Source: Bacillota bacterium (GTDB taxonomy: Bacteria > Bacillota > Clostridia > Acetivibrionales > DSM-1351). From it: 64,000 bases of DNA. Where the stretch lies: positions 53,743 to 117,742 of the forward strand of contig JAEWST010000114.1 in assembly GCA_023398105.1 (NCBI GenBank). The letters are read 5' to 3'. A model generated the notes under the pieces. It was not told where the DNA came from. It made no database searches and was given only the letters and a program-made list of their open reading frames with translations. Each line of letters starts with the position of its first letter. Positions within the stretch are counted from its first letter, which is position 1. Below, one piece after another: positions 54,701 through 63,422 of this stretch. The position numbers and the translations under genes are program-made.

Positions 54701-55764
54701 TATAAATTATATCCATCTCTAGTTACAGTTGCTCTTATTAAATAATAGCTTACTTCCTCGCCCAGCGGCACAGTAATAAAGGTTGATGTACTTTCTTCAA
54801 CAAGCATAGGAATAGGAACATTTCCTATATATTTATCAATCTGATAAGACACCTTTACATCCGAAGAGGAAATACCTGTAACGACAGGACTCCAATCTAG
54901 CTTCCATATGATTCCTGCATCAGTTATAGCCATTTTTGTTGTTTTTGCTAAAATATAAGTACTAACTAGAATAGTTGTAGGTTCTTGTGTTCTTACTATT
55001 TCAGAATCAGTAAGATCTGGTACAATTTTTACATAATAAACCCTTCCTGCATCATCTACATTATGTTCATATGTAAGTTTTCCTTCTGCTTCGTTTACAA
55101 AAACTGGACCATTTAATCCAATTTCATTCTTAGTTATATGTATTGGCAGAGTATTTGTAAAATCAGCATTTTCCGATACAAACAGCTTATAGTTTATTCT
55201 CTTGCCATCGTTCCAAACATCATCCCATGTTATTTTGAATTTATTTGTACCAGTAGTTTCGCATTGTACGTCAATATCAGTAAGAAATTTAACGGTATTA
55301 GAGCTTGCTGACTCGGGAGATTTCATTGTATTTTCGGTAACTGCATCTGTATATGTATAATATGCTTTTGCATTTGCAGTATAAACTGTACCTGAGTTTA
55401 AATTCCTCATTCTTAAAGGTGTAGTACCTGCAGGTACGTCCTTTTCCTTTAGAAAGACAGGCTTAGCAGACCTATATCCCTTTGGGGACTCTTGCAGATA
55501 TATGTTTACATACTTTCCTGCAACCGATATTCCTTGGGGATTATCTACACCTGCCCAACCAATATCAGTGTAAAAGCCTGAAGCACCTCCGTCAGCTGAA
55601 CTATAGCCAATAGACTTTTCAACATTTGGATATAAGGCAGTAATAGCTAGTCCACTAGGTGCAGGTTGATCTGGAAGTTCAGCTCCCAAAGCTAAATTAG
55701 AACCATATGTTGTTATAAAGAATGCTACTAACATTATTGTTGCTAGTATTTTGTTTGTTTTCAT
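51781..55764 (-). CDS. Giant surface protein: fibronectin type III-like repeats plus SLH domains
   Basis: 1327 aa. Signal peptide (1-28), then about seven Fn3-like domains, recognised by the F-strand motif L-x-P-N-T-x-Y-x-(FL)-x-(IV)-x-A (LTANHTYYFKIVA, LQPNTTYILWVRA, LKPNTQYYFWIQA, LKSNFRYFARLYA and weaker ones). A beta-rich domain (about 930-1170) follows, and three SLH motifs close the protein (about 1175-1327; one is KLDPTGAVTRGELMYMIEK). SD AAGGAG. It probably is an extended wall-anchored protein that projects from the S-layer or binds polysaccharide. It follows the related 1642-aa gene by 54 bases, so the pair is likely one operon and arose by duplication and divergence. Confidence 0.87.
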   Translation of the reverse strand: MKTNKILATIMLVAFFITTYGSNLALGAELPDQPAPSGLAITALYPNVEKSIGYSSADGGASGFYTDIGWAGVDNPQGISVAGKYVNIYLQESPKGYRSAKPVFLKEKDVPAGTTPLRMRNLNSGTVYTANAKAYYTYTDAVTENTMKSPESASSNTVKFLTDIDVQCETTGTNKFKITWDDVWNDGKRINYKLFVSENADFTNTLPIHITKNEIGLNGPVFVNEAEGKLTYEHNVDDAGRVYYVKIVPDLTDSEIVRTQEPTTILVSTYILAKTTKMAITDAGIIWKLDWSPVVTGISSSDVKVSYQIDKYIGNVPIPMLVEESTSTFITVPLGEEVSYYLIRATVTRDGYNLYPDSVSIVSDKITLQDEKVSSTPAMPEIVPEFLDSAGNVIVTYSDILNVDNTVKTKGELGTNTATVLWRVPKKADGTIDKDVLYDIWLIEDPNTIDEPATDTLIQSSFAPGETNYVIDAADNNKVIGYKYKLEGLTANHTYYFKIVAKKYFAEKIDDVIQNVEHASAPALKVIITLSGGAIDTPLIPDNPPLQIRKKTDGVSNMITDTSATIQLKNRWYEIFDTVKGEWSYDDQKSRADKTSLNDTPPYNPVTTPPDDVTYRKVAYGDGITLSVGCQEYYEGIDITTIDSYVVEGVSTAPNDEREDATLNAPENIPSETVAAIYAKHNIVIPVNDLQPNTTYILWVRAVRDAENPEESLVSDVSNPIIFTTLPSPTQIVEKPIVPSFNYTYASDTFIDLGWELVDGNTYYIKYGTVDDPAKAGSEITVTTAQIKSSGVDYIRIPGLKPNTQYYFWIQAEAFSQDLTQSKKSEWSDSLLVETLDEVPPTTPRGFGTKEKTKNSITFEWIQEENLEYILEVAGGVDYKDVKQYKVGAVAEYKIDGLKSNFRYFARLYAYDPAKDLTSQPTQSISVRTLRSSDDYDSDQDVDNVIGGEFIDKSTKVVGGIWTVKIVGVNADRLIQVMNTDNKLDYIVDVSEPPSKADYISIYVSKKVFDKLEQLKENISFKTSTVTYDLKAGILANVITENTQSEQIYMFNITLSPNKPTAKANDLLLRKQLAQMAVTLDTGNEVIEISEFNIPLVVNYPYTIMNDYVEGKTAGYVFNPKISNWEKQTSWNQYDADNQSGVISFRSQVSGIFAVADKTTSIFDDIYGHKYEASIVNVAYIHKLNSVSSRLFEPDENATLGDAVKLIFDVLEYQYGSEYMESATKASFIKGGKYSGAVCSRQEAATMVTVLYEIKYGEKVQAEDDITSSYSDYSKIDKDLLGKVTFAVENGFIPNSSSSKLDPTGAVTRGELMYMIEKALALAGEIE

Positions 55765-55818
55765 TGTGCATACTCTCCTTAAAGTAGATAACGATTTAAT
55801 AACTCAACTCTTTTCTTC

Positions 55819-58800
55819 TTATGAATCCAGCATTTTCTGGAGTACCGTTGCAAACTGTGCTCTAGTAATTGCTTGTGTTGGATAAAATTTACTGCTGGAA
55901 TCGAGAGTCATTATTCCCATTTTCAAACTCAAATACACTGGCATTGCATACCTTTTAGCTATTTCTTTGTCATCTTTAATTGTTCTATTATAAGAGGCTT
56001 TTAACTTATTGTAATCAGCACCTGTCCTTTGACAATATAGCTTAATTATAACTGCGGCAGCCTCTTGTCTTGTAATATTTCTATTAACATTTGTAATGTT
56101 TATCATTTTATCAATTCCATATGTTTTAGCCTTTGTCTTAATGTCGGTTTGTTTATCAACTGTTGCTTCTGAGATTAATTCATACAACAAAATACTTTCT
56201 TTAACAGTTATATTTAAATCTGAATTAAAGGAAGTATCTAATCCTGGAAATACAGCAGCCAAGTCATAATTTGACGCAAGTTTTGCTATATAAGGCTTTG
56301 CAGTGCTATCCTCAGAAACGGTAGTTGAAACGTCCTTTAAAGAAAGAACTACGTATTTTCCTGGACTAGTAACAAAATAGCTTAAATACCCATTATCATG
56401 TTTTAAATTCTGAGTCAGCTTTTGCCAATTTGCAGAATTTCCATACACTACAAATGGATTTGCAATTGTACCAGCCTTATAAGACATCTTTACACCCAAT
56501 GGAGAACTGAATTTTGAAATACTATAGGTATCAGTTAACACGCCCTCTTTATAAGCTATACCTTCAAGTGTATCCTCTAAATAATATGATAGCTCACCCT
56601 TGACTTCATCATATAGTTTATTCAAATATTCAGCAACTTCAGATTCTTTAACATCTCCCTGTGTCTTTTTATTATTTGGATTCTTTATAACTGCTACCTT
56701 TTTCTGAATAAGGCCAGTCTTTTCATTGTATAACTCATTCTTAATTAGTGCATTTATGTCATCATTAGTCTTTGTACTTGCAACAGCCTGAGCAGATAGC
56801 ACATTCATTTTAGATACAATCGCAGTATTTGCAGGTACACTTGGCTGTGCACTTGAACTCTGTGTATTGTTTAATTTCAAAAATACATCTTCAGCATCCT
56901 CATCTTCTAGTGCTTTCTTAAACTCTTTCATGTTATCTATATCAAAGGTATTTGGACGTATTGTATATTCAACATCCTTGCATTTTATTATTACACTCTT
57001 ATCATTTATTTTTACAGCTTCCAAAATATCCTTCGCCAGATAAATCTCATCCTTATAAATATAGTTTGCACTATTAGATATATCTATCGTACAAGTAAAT
57101 CTACCAGCCTGTTCAAGTAAGTCTTTGACTTTATCATCTCTGACATATACTTTATTTACTACCCCATTGCCAGAACCAATTTCCCAATAAGGCTCTTGTT
57201 CAAGCTTTTCAATCAAATCAAGGAATTTTGCAGTTACATTTGTATTATTATCTTCCTCGTCATAGTCCTCTTGATTGAATTCTGTTCTTGTATCTACAGG
57301 TCCTACATACTTTGAAGGGGTAACTGCTGATAAATTAGAAGAATCAGTTTTCACTGCTCTCACCTTAATAAAATACTTTGTATTAGGTTTTAAAGGCAAA
57401 TGCTCCAAAGACCCATCTGGTAATATAGTAGGAACTAGTTTTATTCTTGCATTATATGTATAGTAGTTAGTATTTAATTGGCTATTCTGTTTTTCAATAT
57501 AATATGGATAAGAATGTGTTGATATATCAACATATTTTTCTAAGTCAGCATTGTTATCCAATACAGCATAATTGCTGTCATCGGCAGTTTTAACCGCAAT
57601 CTCATAACCAGAATATGCGTCTATTGCGTTTCCTTGCCATTTCAAGTCTATTTCATAATAATCATTTCTTGTTTTTAGTCTGAGATTGCTAATGCTTTCA
57701 TTGTTTGTCATTCTTATAACCTTAATGTCATAGATTGTGTCTGCTTTAAGTTCAAATAATCGCCCATAATATACACTTTCGTCCTTAACTATTTTATAAT
57801 CTGCTTTAGGAAGTGTGATATATTTGCTTTCATTGGACTTCTTCAGCAGTATCGAATAATTGTCGGTGGTCATACCAGGAGTGGTATCAAACCAATAGAA
57901 AGCTAATTCACAGTCGTTTACAACCTGTAAATTCGAAGGGCTTTCAATTAATGATGTAGTAACTGGAATTGACACCCATACACTATTTTTTGTACCTGAA
58001 GCATTTACAATTTCTGCTCTAAGAGTAAAGTAATATATTTTGTTTGGATATAACCAGGTATCTATTGTATATCTGCATTTTCTTGTTGCACTATTATATT
58101 CAAAATTTGTTGGCAACGGATTAACACTAGGATCTAATGTTAATTTTGTTTCATTATTATCTATATTATTATCCTTGTTTCCAAAGGAACTAATAAAGCT
58201 CTGATATATTGAATCAAGTAAAATACTGTTATCAGTGTCTGAGGCATCAGCCTCTACCTTATTTGTAGTTGATATAAGATTGTATTGTGCCTCATTCTCA
58301 TTAACAGTCCATTCAAATGTAACAGTTTGTCCAGTAATCATTGGATTACCATCAACATCTGTTGCAATAGCAAAATCTGTTGGAGCTAATGGTCTTTCAG
58401 CAGTTTCGTCTGGTTCTAGTTCTCCAGCTCTAGGAGTAGTAACAGGCAACAATACTGTTTCTATCGACTGTCTCTGCTCCTGTTCATTTACCATTTTGAG
58501 CCTTACCTTGACCATAAAATAATATGTAGTGTTAGGTGATAACGAATATCCAAAGGAAGCAACGCTATTACTTGCAGTAAACTTATTGATTGTAGCATAT
58601 ACCCAAGTTGTACTGCCCAAGGTTTGCTTCGTAAAGGCAACATCCTCCAAAACACTTGTTGTATCAGTTGTGCCAATCAATTTAAATGAGCTTAGCTCTG
58701 TTCTGTTACTCATGTACAAGTCATAAATAACCTCGTCATTATCGCTGTGCTTAGTAGTATAATTACTCCAATCTATATCCAGGTCATTAAATCTGATTTG

Positions 58801-60747
58801 TACAGACGCTTCAGCCTCATCTGTTGCACTGCTGGGTTTTACAGTAGTATTAACCCATTCAAGATTACTTGGAATAGGAACATCTCTACCCGAAGTTGTA
58901 AGTGTTGTAAAGCTTTCTACAAGAGACTTTTCAGACATTATAGTGCTATCATAGGTTGCTCCTCTATTTGCAGCCTTTGTTGTATACATTTGCAAATAAT
59001 ACGTCTTGTTTGGAAGAAAATATGTAGGGTAACTGTCGTCATTGGTTAATGTTAAAGGATTACCATTCTCATCTTCTCCTTTAAATAAATCAAAGCCCTT
59101 AAATTTATAAACCAACTTGTCCCCCGAATCATCAATATTGGGAGAATTGGCACTTATATATTTGACAAGTCTATACTTAACAGGAAACATTCCATAACTT
59201 TTTCCGTTTGCCTCCAAATAAGGAGTTGGCTCTAGGTTAAGTTCTTCAGCATCTATATTTAATAAGAAGTGGAAATAGATGTCGTTTGTGAGATTTCCCT
59301 TTATTTGATCCCAGTTACTTGGTTTGTCCCATGATATTGTAACATCAGAAGAATTATCAGTAATACCGCTAGCGGCAGTTGGCAATGCCAAATCCACACC
59401 TATTACATCTATATTCTTTGGTACTGGAGGTCTTGCAGTATCATCCTGCATTTTATATGCTAGATTTAATGACTGTATTCTATCTGCAACACTGTCAGAC
59501 TTTACAACAACTCTATAATAAAGAGTGTTTTTTGAATTAATTCCGTCTATACCTGTTATTGCATATTCTCCATCAAAATAGGAATCATCCAGTTTTTTTC
59601 TTCTAGTCCAGCTGGTATCCTGTGATGATGGCACATTACTTGTCTGAACCTCATAGTATAATTTAGGCATGTTGACACCGCCCTGATTAATACGGTATAT
59701 TCGTACGTACACAGTGTCAAAAGTATCCTTTGTCAATTGAAATCTTATTGGAGTATATGTATAGTCTGTAGAACCTAAAAGTGGATTTTCAGCCAACCCA
59801 TCAGCAACAGTTCCCACATAGTTCTTGTCACTGTCAACAAATAATGTGTTCATGCTCATTTTATAAATTGTACCAGGAAGTATTTCCTGATGTGCTAAAA
59901 CATATTCATTATCCCCAGCTAATGCAATAGCCTGCGGCAGAGTAGATAATCCTGTTTCTGGATTTATTGCATTAACACGGATATTATCTCTTGATGGAAT
60001 AATAGTTGATTTATCTTTTACACCTAATAAATAAAATGAGCACTGACCTGTAGAGCTATCCCATTTCACATCAGAATAAGTTGAATTTTGTGTTTCACCT
60101 GATACGGTAGCAGTATACGAACGATTATCATTCATTGATAAAATTACATTGGCAAGAGATGCTTCACCTGTTATGTTTATGCTAAAATTCAAATACTTGA
60201 TGCTTCCATCTATCTGAGAAAGCACCGCACTTTCATTTGCATATTGAATAGTGTTGGTTGCATTATTAAAAACCCGAGGCATATTCCATATGATCTTTAT
60301 TGAAGGGTAGTCACCTGTTTCCACACCACCGCCTGGTATTGTCACAGACTGTTGCTCTACCTGCTCAGCATAAAATGATACTTGTGGTAAAAAATACAAC
60401 CTTCCAACATATGTTTGTGCACTGCTGTTAACCAGTGAAACTTTAAAATCATATATAATATCTGCCTGCATTCCTGAAATTGAAGCCGAATTCTTAGTTA
60501 CATCAATAGGCAGTGAGATAGTATCATACCCCGTAGCACTTGGTACATGATATTCAATAGTACCGCTAGTAACATTTGCTACTTGATCCCAGTGAATATT
60601 TACAACCCCTGTACTCTTGCTATAGCTATCTATGTAAACCTTTATCGCAACATCAGCCGCAAATACTGGCTGAATTATCCCTGAACAAATTGGGAAAATC
60701 ATACTCAAAATAATAATTGCTGATATTAGCCTTAATTTAGTCTTCAT
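55819..60747 (-). CDS. Giant surface protein: fibronectin type III-like repeats plus SLH domains
   Basis: 1642 aa, the largest protein in the window. Signal peptide (1-30), then about nine Fn3-like domains (for example FLPNKTYYLQMYT, LSPNTTYYFMVKV, LYPNKIYYFTLRA, LKPNTKYFIKVRA). A mixed beta/coil region (about 1190-1480) precedes three divergent C-terminal SLH motifs (about 1480-1642; the last has KFYPTQAITRAQFATVL). Layout is the same as in the downstream 1327-aa protein. Function is probably structural or adhesive; no enzyme motif is visible. SD GGGGG before the ATG. The 394-base upstream gap carries the second copy of the 62-bp repeat. Confidence 0.87.
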   Translation of the reverse strand: MKTKLRLISAIIILSMIFPICSGIIQPVFAADVAIKVYIDSYSKSTGVVNIHWDQVANVTSGTIEYHVPSATGYDTISLPIDVTKNSASISGMQADIIYDFKVSLVNSSAQTYVGRLYFLPQVSFYAEQVEQQSVTIPGGGVETGDYPSIKIIWNMPRVFNNATNTIQYANESAVLSQIDGSIKYLNFSINITGEASLANVILSMNDNRSYTATVSGETQNSTYSDVKWDSSTGQCSFYLLGVKDKSTIIPSRDNIRVNAINPETGLSTLPQAIALAGDNEYVLAHQEILPGTIYKMSMNTLFVDSDKNYVGTVADGLAENPLLGSTDYTYTPIRFQLTKDTFDTVYVRIYRINQGGVNMPKLYYEVQTSNVPSSQDTSWTRRKKLDDSYFDGEYAITGIDGINSKNTLYYRVVVKSDSVADRIQSLNLAYKMQDDTARPPVPKNIDVIGVDLALPTAASGITDNSSDVTISWDKPSNWDQIKGNLTNDIYFHFLLNIDAEELNLEPTPYLEANGKSYGMFPVKYRLVKYISANSPNIDDSGDKLVYKFKGFDLFKGEDENGNPLTLTNDDSYPTYFLPNKTYYLQMYTTKAANRGATYDSTIMSEKSLVESFTTLTTSGRDVPIPSNLEWVNTTVKPSSATDEAEASVQIRFNDLDIDWSNYTTKHSDNDEVIYDLYMSNRTELSSFKLIGTTDTTSVLEDVAFTKQTLGSTTWVYATINKFTASNSVASFGYSLSPNTTYYFMVKVRLKMVNEQEQRQSIETVLLPVTTPRAGELEPDETAERPLAPTDFAIATDVDGNPMITGQTVTFEWTVNENEAQYNLISTTNKVEADASDTDNSILLDSIYQSFISSFGNKDNNIDNNETKLTLDPSVNPLPTNFEYNSATRKCRYTIDTWLYPNKIYYFTLRAEIVNASGTKNSVWVSIPVTTSLIESPSNLQVVNDCELAFYWFDTTPGMTTDNYSILLKKSNESKYITLPKADYKIVKDESVYYGRLFELKADTIYDIKVIRMTNNESISNLRLKTRNDYYEIDLKWQGNAIDAYSGYEIAVKTADDSNYAVLDNNADLEKYVDISTHSYPYYIEKQNSQLNTNYYTYNARIKLVPTILPDGSLEHLPLKPNTKYFIKVRAVKTDSSNLSAVTPSKYVGPVDTRTEFNQEDYDEEDNNTNVTAKFLDLIEKLEQEPYWEIGSGNGVVNKVYVRDDKVKDLLEQAGRFTCTIDISNSANYIYKDEIYLAKDILEAVKINDKSVIIKCKDVEYTIRPNTFDIDNMKEFKKALEDEDAEDVFLKLNNTQSSSAQPSVPANTAIVSKMNVLSAQAVASTKTNDDINALIKNELYNEKTGLIQKKVAVIKNPNNKKTQGDVKESEVAEYLNKLYDEVKGELSYYLEDTLEGIAYKEGVLTDTYSISKFSSPLGVKMSYKAGTIANPFVVYGNSANWQKLTQNLKHDNGYLSYFVTSPGKYVVLSLKDVSTTVSEDSTAKPYIAKLASNYDLAAVFPGLDTSFNSDLNITVKESILLYELISEATVDKQTDIKTKAKTYGIDKMINITNVNRNITRQEAAAVIIKLYCQRTGADYNKLKASYNRTIKDDKEIAKRYAMPVYLSLKMGIMTLDSSSKFYPTQAITRAQFATVLQKMLDS

Positions 60748-61141
60748 AAAATACCCCCGAAAGTATAATAACTAAAGTCAATTGTGGTTAAAAAGCCTGA
60801 GCGTATAAAAATTAACCATGCCTAAACCCACGCTATAAACCTATAGAATATCTAAGCTATAATACTATTTCGTATTTATAATAGAGGAACTATTTTTAAA
60901 TGCAAATTAGTATAACATAATAGTTTTAGCCAAGATTATATGACTTTTTCTAATTTTATATCGTCATTATAGCATTATATACTTATAGTTGAGGGGAAGT
61001 TGTAAAGAAAACGTAAAGAAAGGGTTGCCATATTATAAAGGCATACTATCTGAAAAGCTTTTAAAGATATAAAATCCTAAGCCGCAGTCTACCTTTGGCT
61101 TTTTTGTTGATAATATCAAAAACTGGGTTTATTAATTTCTT
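60748..61141. other. Intergenic region upstream of the giant SLH operon
   Basis: No gene is supported. It holds the repeat copy at 60856-60915 and AT-rich promoter-like sequence at about 60940-61000 (minus-strand TTTACA and TATAAT occur, but 21 bases apart). A weak stem (AAGCC with GGCTT, about 61079-61102) past the 163-aa protein gene may be its terminator. Confidence 0.45.
60856..60915. repeat. About 62-bp dispersed repeat, copy 2
   Basis: It contains TACTATTTCGTATTT and AACTATTTTTAAATGCAAAT in the same order as at 12821-12884, about 110-170 bases upstream of the giant SLH gene start. The two copies differ by a few substitutions and short indels. Confidence 0.8.
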
Positions 61142-61633
61142 CTATAATAGTATTTTTTTTAAATGTTCAATATTTTCCTTTTTTATTTTAAGAGTAGATT
61201 TAGATTCCGGTAAATAAATTTCTTCGTTTTCTAAGTTAATATAAATGTTTATCTGGCTAGTTATATTGTTTTCAATAACATTAATAAAAACATTTATACT
61301 GTTTTCTTTAATATAATTCACAGAACTAACATTGTCAAATTTTTTCGCAGCATAAAAAAAATCAGCAAATTCTTCTATATTAACTTCATTTAATCTAAGA
61401 GTTTTATACGGAGTTAAAACATTATTTTCATACCTACTTAATGAAATGTCACAATATGTAACATTTCCAGAAAAAATATCATAATAAGAATTCAAGTCTT
61501 TTTTATAATCAAAGTGCTCAATACTTTTGTTCCAGATAGACGTTGATACTAGAAGAATAACTGGTATTATAATTATTATTAAAACAGCAACCATAGCAAC
61601 TCTAAAAACATTCTTTTTTAATTTTATATTCAT
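61142..61633 (-). CDS. Membrane-anchored small protein, unknown
   Basis: 163 aa. I start at the ATG at 61633; an in-frame TTG 9 bases earlier sits inside the SD region. One strong N-terminal helix (about residues 9-31) is followed by an extracellular alpha/beta domain of about 130 residues (IFSGNVTYCDISLSRYENN at about 55-73). No family is recognised. It follows the 446-aa secreted protein by 89 bases, with a terminator-like hairpin between. Confidence 0.6.
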   Translation of the reverse strand: MNIKLKKNVFRVAMVAVLIIIIIPVILLVSTSIWNKSIEHFDYKKDLNSYYDIFSGNVTYCDISLSRYENNVLTPYKTLRLNEVNIEEFADFFYAAKKFDNVSSVNYIKENSINVFINVIENNITSQINIYINLENEEIYLPESKSTLKIKKENIEHLKKILL

Positions 61634-61667
61634 GATAACCAACCTTTTCTGTTATGAGATTGATGAT

Positions 61668-61710
61668 AAACCGCATAGTAAAGTTTAATTTAAACTATAC
61701 TATGCAGTTT
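61668..61710. terminator. Terminator-like hairpin after the 446-aa protein gene
   Basis: GCATAGTA and TACTATGC enclose AGTTTA-ATT-TAAACT, so the whole segment folds as one long stem; flanking AAAC/GTTT extends it, and T-runs flank on the relevant strand. Confidence 0.65.
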
Positions 61711-61722
61711 TTGTATCAATTA

Positions 61723-63063
61723 TTAGTAATTATAATAATATAATGTTCCATTAAATGCCCAAGGGTATTGATCATGGTGGGACAGATTTCTTGCTTTTTG
61801 GTATATGTTAACACCTACATACGTATAATTACTATTTGGTGCATAGCAACTAAATGATAATTCAGTTCTGAATATTGTTGGACCATCAAATCCCGTGCCC
61901 CAAAATGAAGCATCATCATAATATGCTTCAAAATATTTATTTTGTAAAGAAAGAGTAGAATCTACAGATATTTTTGAACCAGGCTGATATGTAAAAGCTA
62001 TTTGTGGAGGATACATAGCTACACTTACAGATGTTGTTCCACCTTGATCTTCTGGAGCTCCAGCTCTTACTATATCGTTAGTATAGGCTGGACTTAACTT
62101 TGAGTAAAACTGATCAGCATTATTTATAAAAATATCATTTTCATCATAGTAGGAATCAAATTCGGAAATCGTTTCAAAAACAAAATAATCTCTTTGAGAA
62201 TCTTCGTCTGGAACTCTATGCATATAGCAATCAGTAATAAGATGCCAATTGCAATCATACGTACCAAAATCAGATTGATATCTTACTGAATTTATGATTG
62301 GATAATCATCTATTCCACTAGCATTAGCAGTATTTGTAAACATGTTAGTAAAAGCTTCTATAGGATTTTTGGAATTCATGGAAGTTCTATTCCCATCAAC
62401 ATCTTTATATGGCTTTTTAATTTTTATTTTTTTAGCATGTTCAGCACTTGCATACAATCCATCTACTACTCTATAGAAATTATATTCTGTGGAAAAATTC
62501 TGTAATAATGAATAACCCCATTCTGATTTTTCAATACCTATACAAACAGTAATATCTTTGCATTCTTGAACTTCGGATTGTTTATCGGACATTTCCTTAG
62601 GAATATTTTTTTCTAGTCCAAATGATTCACAGAATTTTTTCATATCAATATTTTCACCAAAAAATAGTACTGTAGTACCATTATCAACAAGCTCTTTTAC
62701 TCTATCTACAATACCACTTTGGGATTTAAAAATGTCATAATTGATACAAATTGTTTCAGCATTAATCGAAGAATTATCTTTTGATTTAAATTGTCTTGAA
62801 TTGCTGGTAGCTTTTTTCTCTATTTTTTTGGTATTAACATTATTAAAAAATTCTTTCTTTAGCTTATGTTTGCTAAGAAAGTCTTCATTTTTTATTTTTT
62901 TATCAATTTCAGTGACAAATTCCGTTTCATTACTATCATCTGTAATAAAAGCAATACTTGTTGATAAATCAGTTTGAGAATTAATTTTAGCAAATGAGAT
63001 ACCACCCAAACAATTTATCATAATAGATGCTATAACTGCTAAAGAAAATAATTTAAACTTCAT
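61723..63063 (-). CDS. Secreted protein, unknown
   Basis: 446 aa. I start at the ATG at 63063; the ATG at 63075 is part of the SD (ATGGAGG). Signal peptide (about residues 3-24). The N-terminal half contains an alpha/beta region (about 100-210; VKELVDNGTTVLFFGENIDM), and the C-terminal half is beta-rich and aromatic (SFWGTGFDGPTIFRTELSF, then YNY at the end). The second half has amphipathic strands reminiscent of secreted beta-barrel or lectin-like proteins, but no family is recognised. A good sigma-A promoter lies upstream. Its partner may be the 163-aa membrane protein next door. Confidence 0.65.
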   Translation of the reverse strand: MKFKLFSLAVIASIMINCLGGISFAKINSQTDLSTSIAFITDDSNETEFVTEIDKKIKNEDFLSKHKLKKEFFNNVNTKKIEKKATSNSRQFKSKDNSSINAETICINYDIFKSQSGIVDRVKELVDNGTTVLFFGENIDMKKFCESFGLEKNIPKEMSDKQSEVQECKDITVCIGIEKSEWGYSLLQNFSTEYNFYRVVDGLYASAEHAKKIKIKKPYKDVDGNRTSMNSKNPIEAFTNMFTNTANASGIDDYPIINSVRYQSDFGTYDCNWHLITDCYMHRVPDEDSQRDYFVFETISEFDSYYDENDIFINNADQFYSKLSPAYTNDIVRAGAPEDQGGTTSVSVAMYPPQIAFTYQPGSKISVDSTLSLQNKYFEAYYDDASFWGTGFDGPTIFRTELSFSCYAPNSNYTYVGVNIYQKARNLSHHDQYPWAFNGTLYYYNY

Positions 63064-63229
63064 AAAAACCTCCAATATAAATATATAAAATTTAGGGATT
63101 TAAAACAGAATTACCAAACACCTCCCATCTTATACGCCCCTCACAAATGCCCCTACTTAGAGCTAAATCAACTCTATCTGTGAAGGTTTGCAACCTAATT
63201 TAGGCTATTCTATTTACAATTTAGTACAT

Positions 63230-63258
63230 ATTATACATTTATATTTTAAAAAAATCAA
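63230..63258 (-). promoter_or_regulatory. Sigma-A promoter of the 446-aa secreted protein gene
   Basis: On the minus strand TTGATT (63258-63253), a 17-base spacer, TATAAT (63235-63230). It gives a 5' leader of about 160 bases, unusually long; I see nothing else in the gap 63064-63319. Confidence 0.65.
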
Positions 63259-63319
63259 CTGTTTACAGAAATTCAATAAACAAGAATCTAGAAGCACCTC
63301 TAATGAACACGAAAAAAAC

Positions 63320-63348
63320 GCCTAACTCCACAAAAAGTGAAATTAGGC
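63320..63348. terminator. Bidirectional terminator after the Ig-like surface protein gene
   Basis: GCCTAACTCCAC, loop AAAAA, GTGAAATTAGGC with two mismatches, flanked by an A7 run on the left and a T-run on the right. It lies 75 bases past the stop codon. Confidence 0.8.
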
Positions 63349-63422
63349 ATTTTTATTTTAACGTATTCAATAAATTAGTTCTAATTCTTACTACTTCTCA
63401 CATTAACCCATACAAGTTTTCC

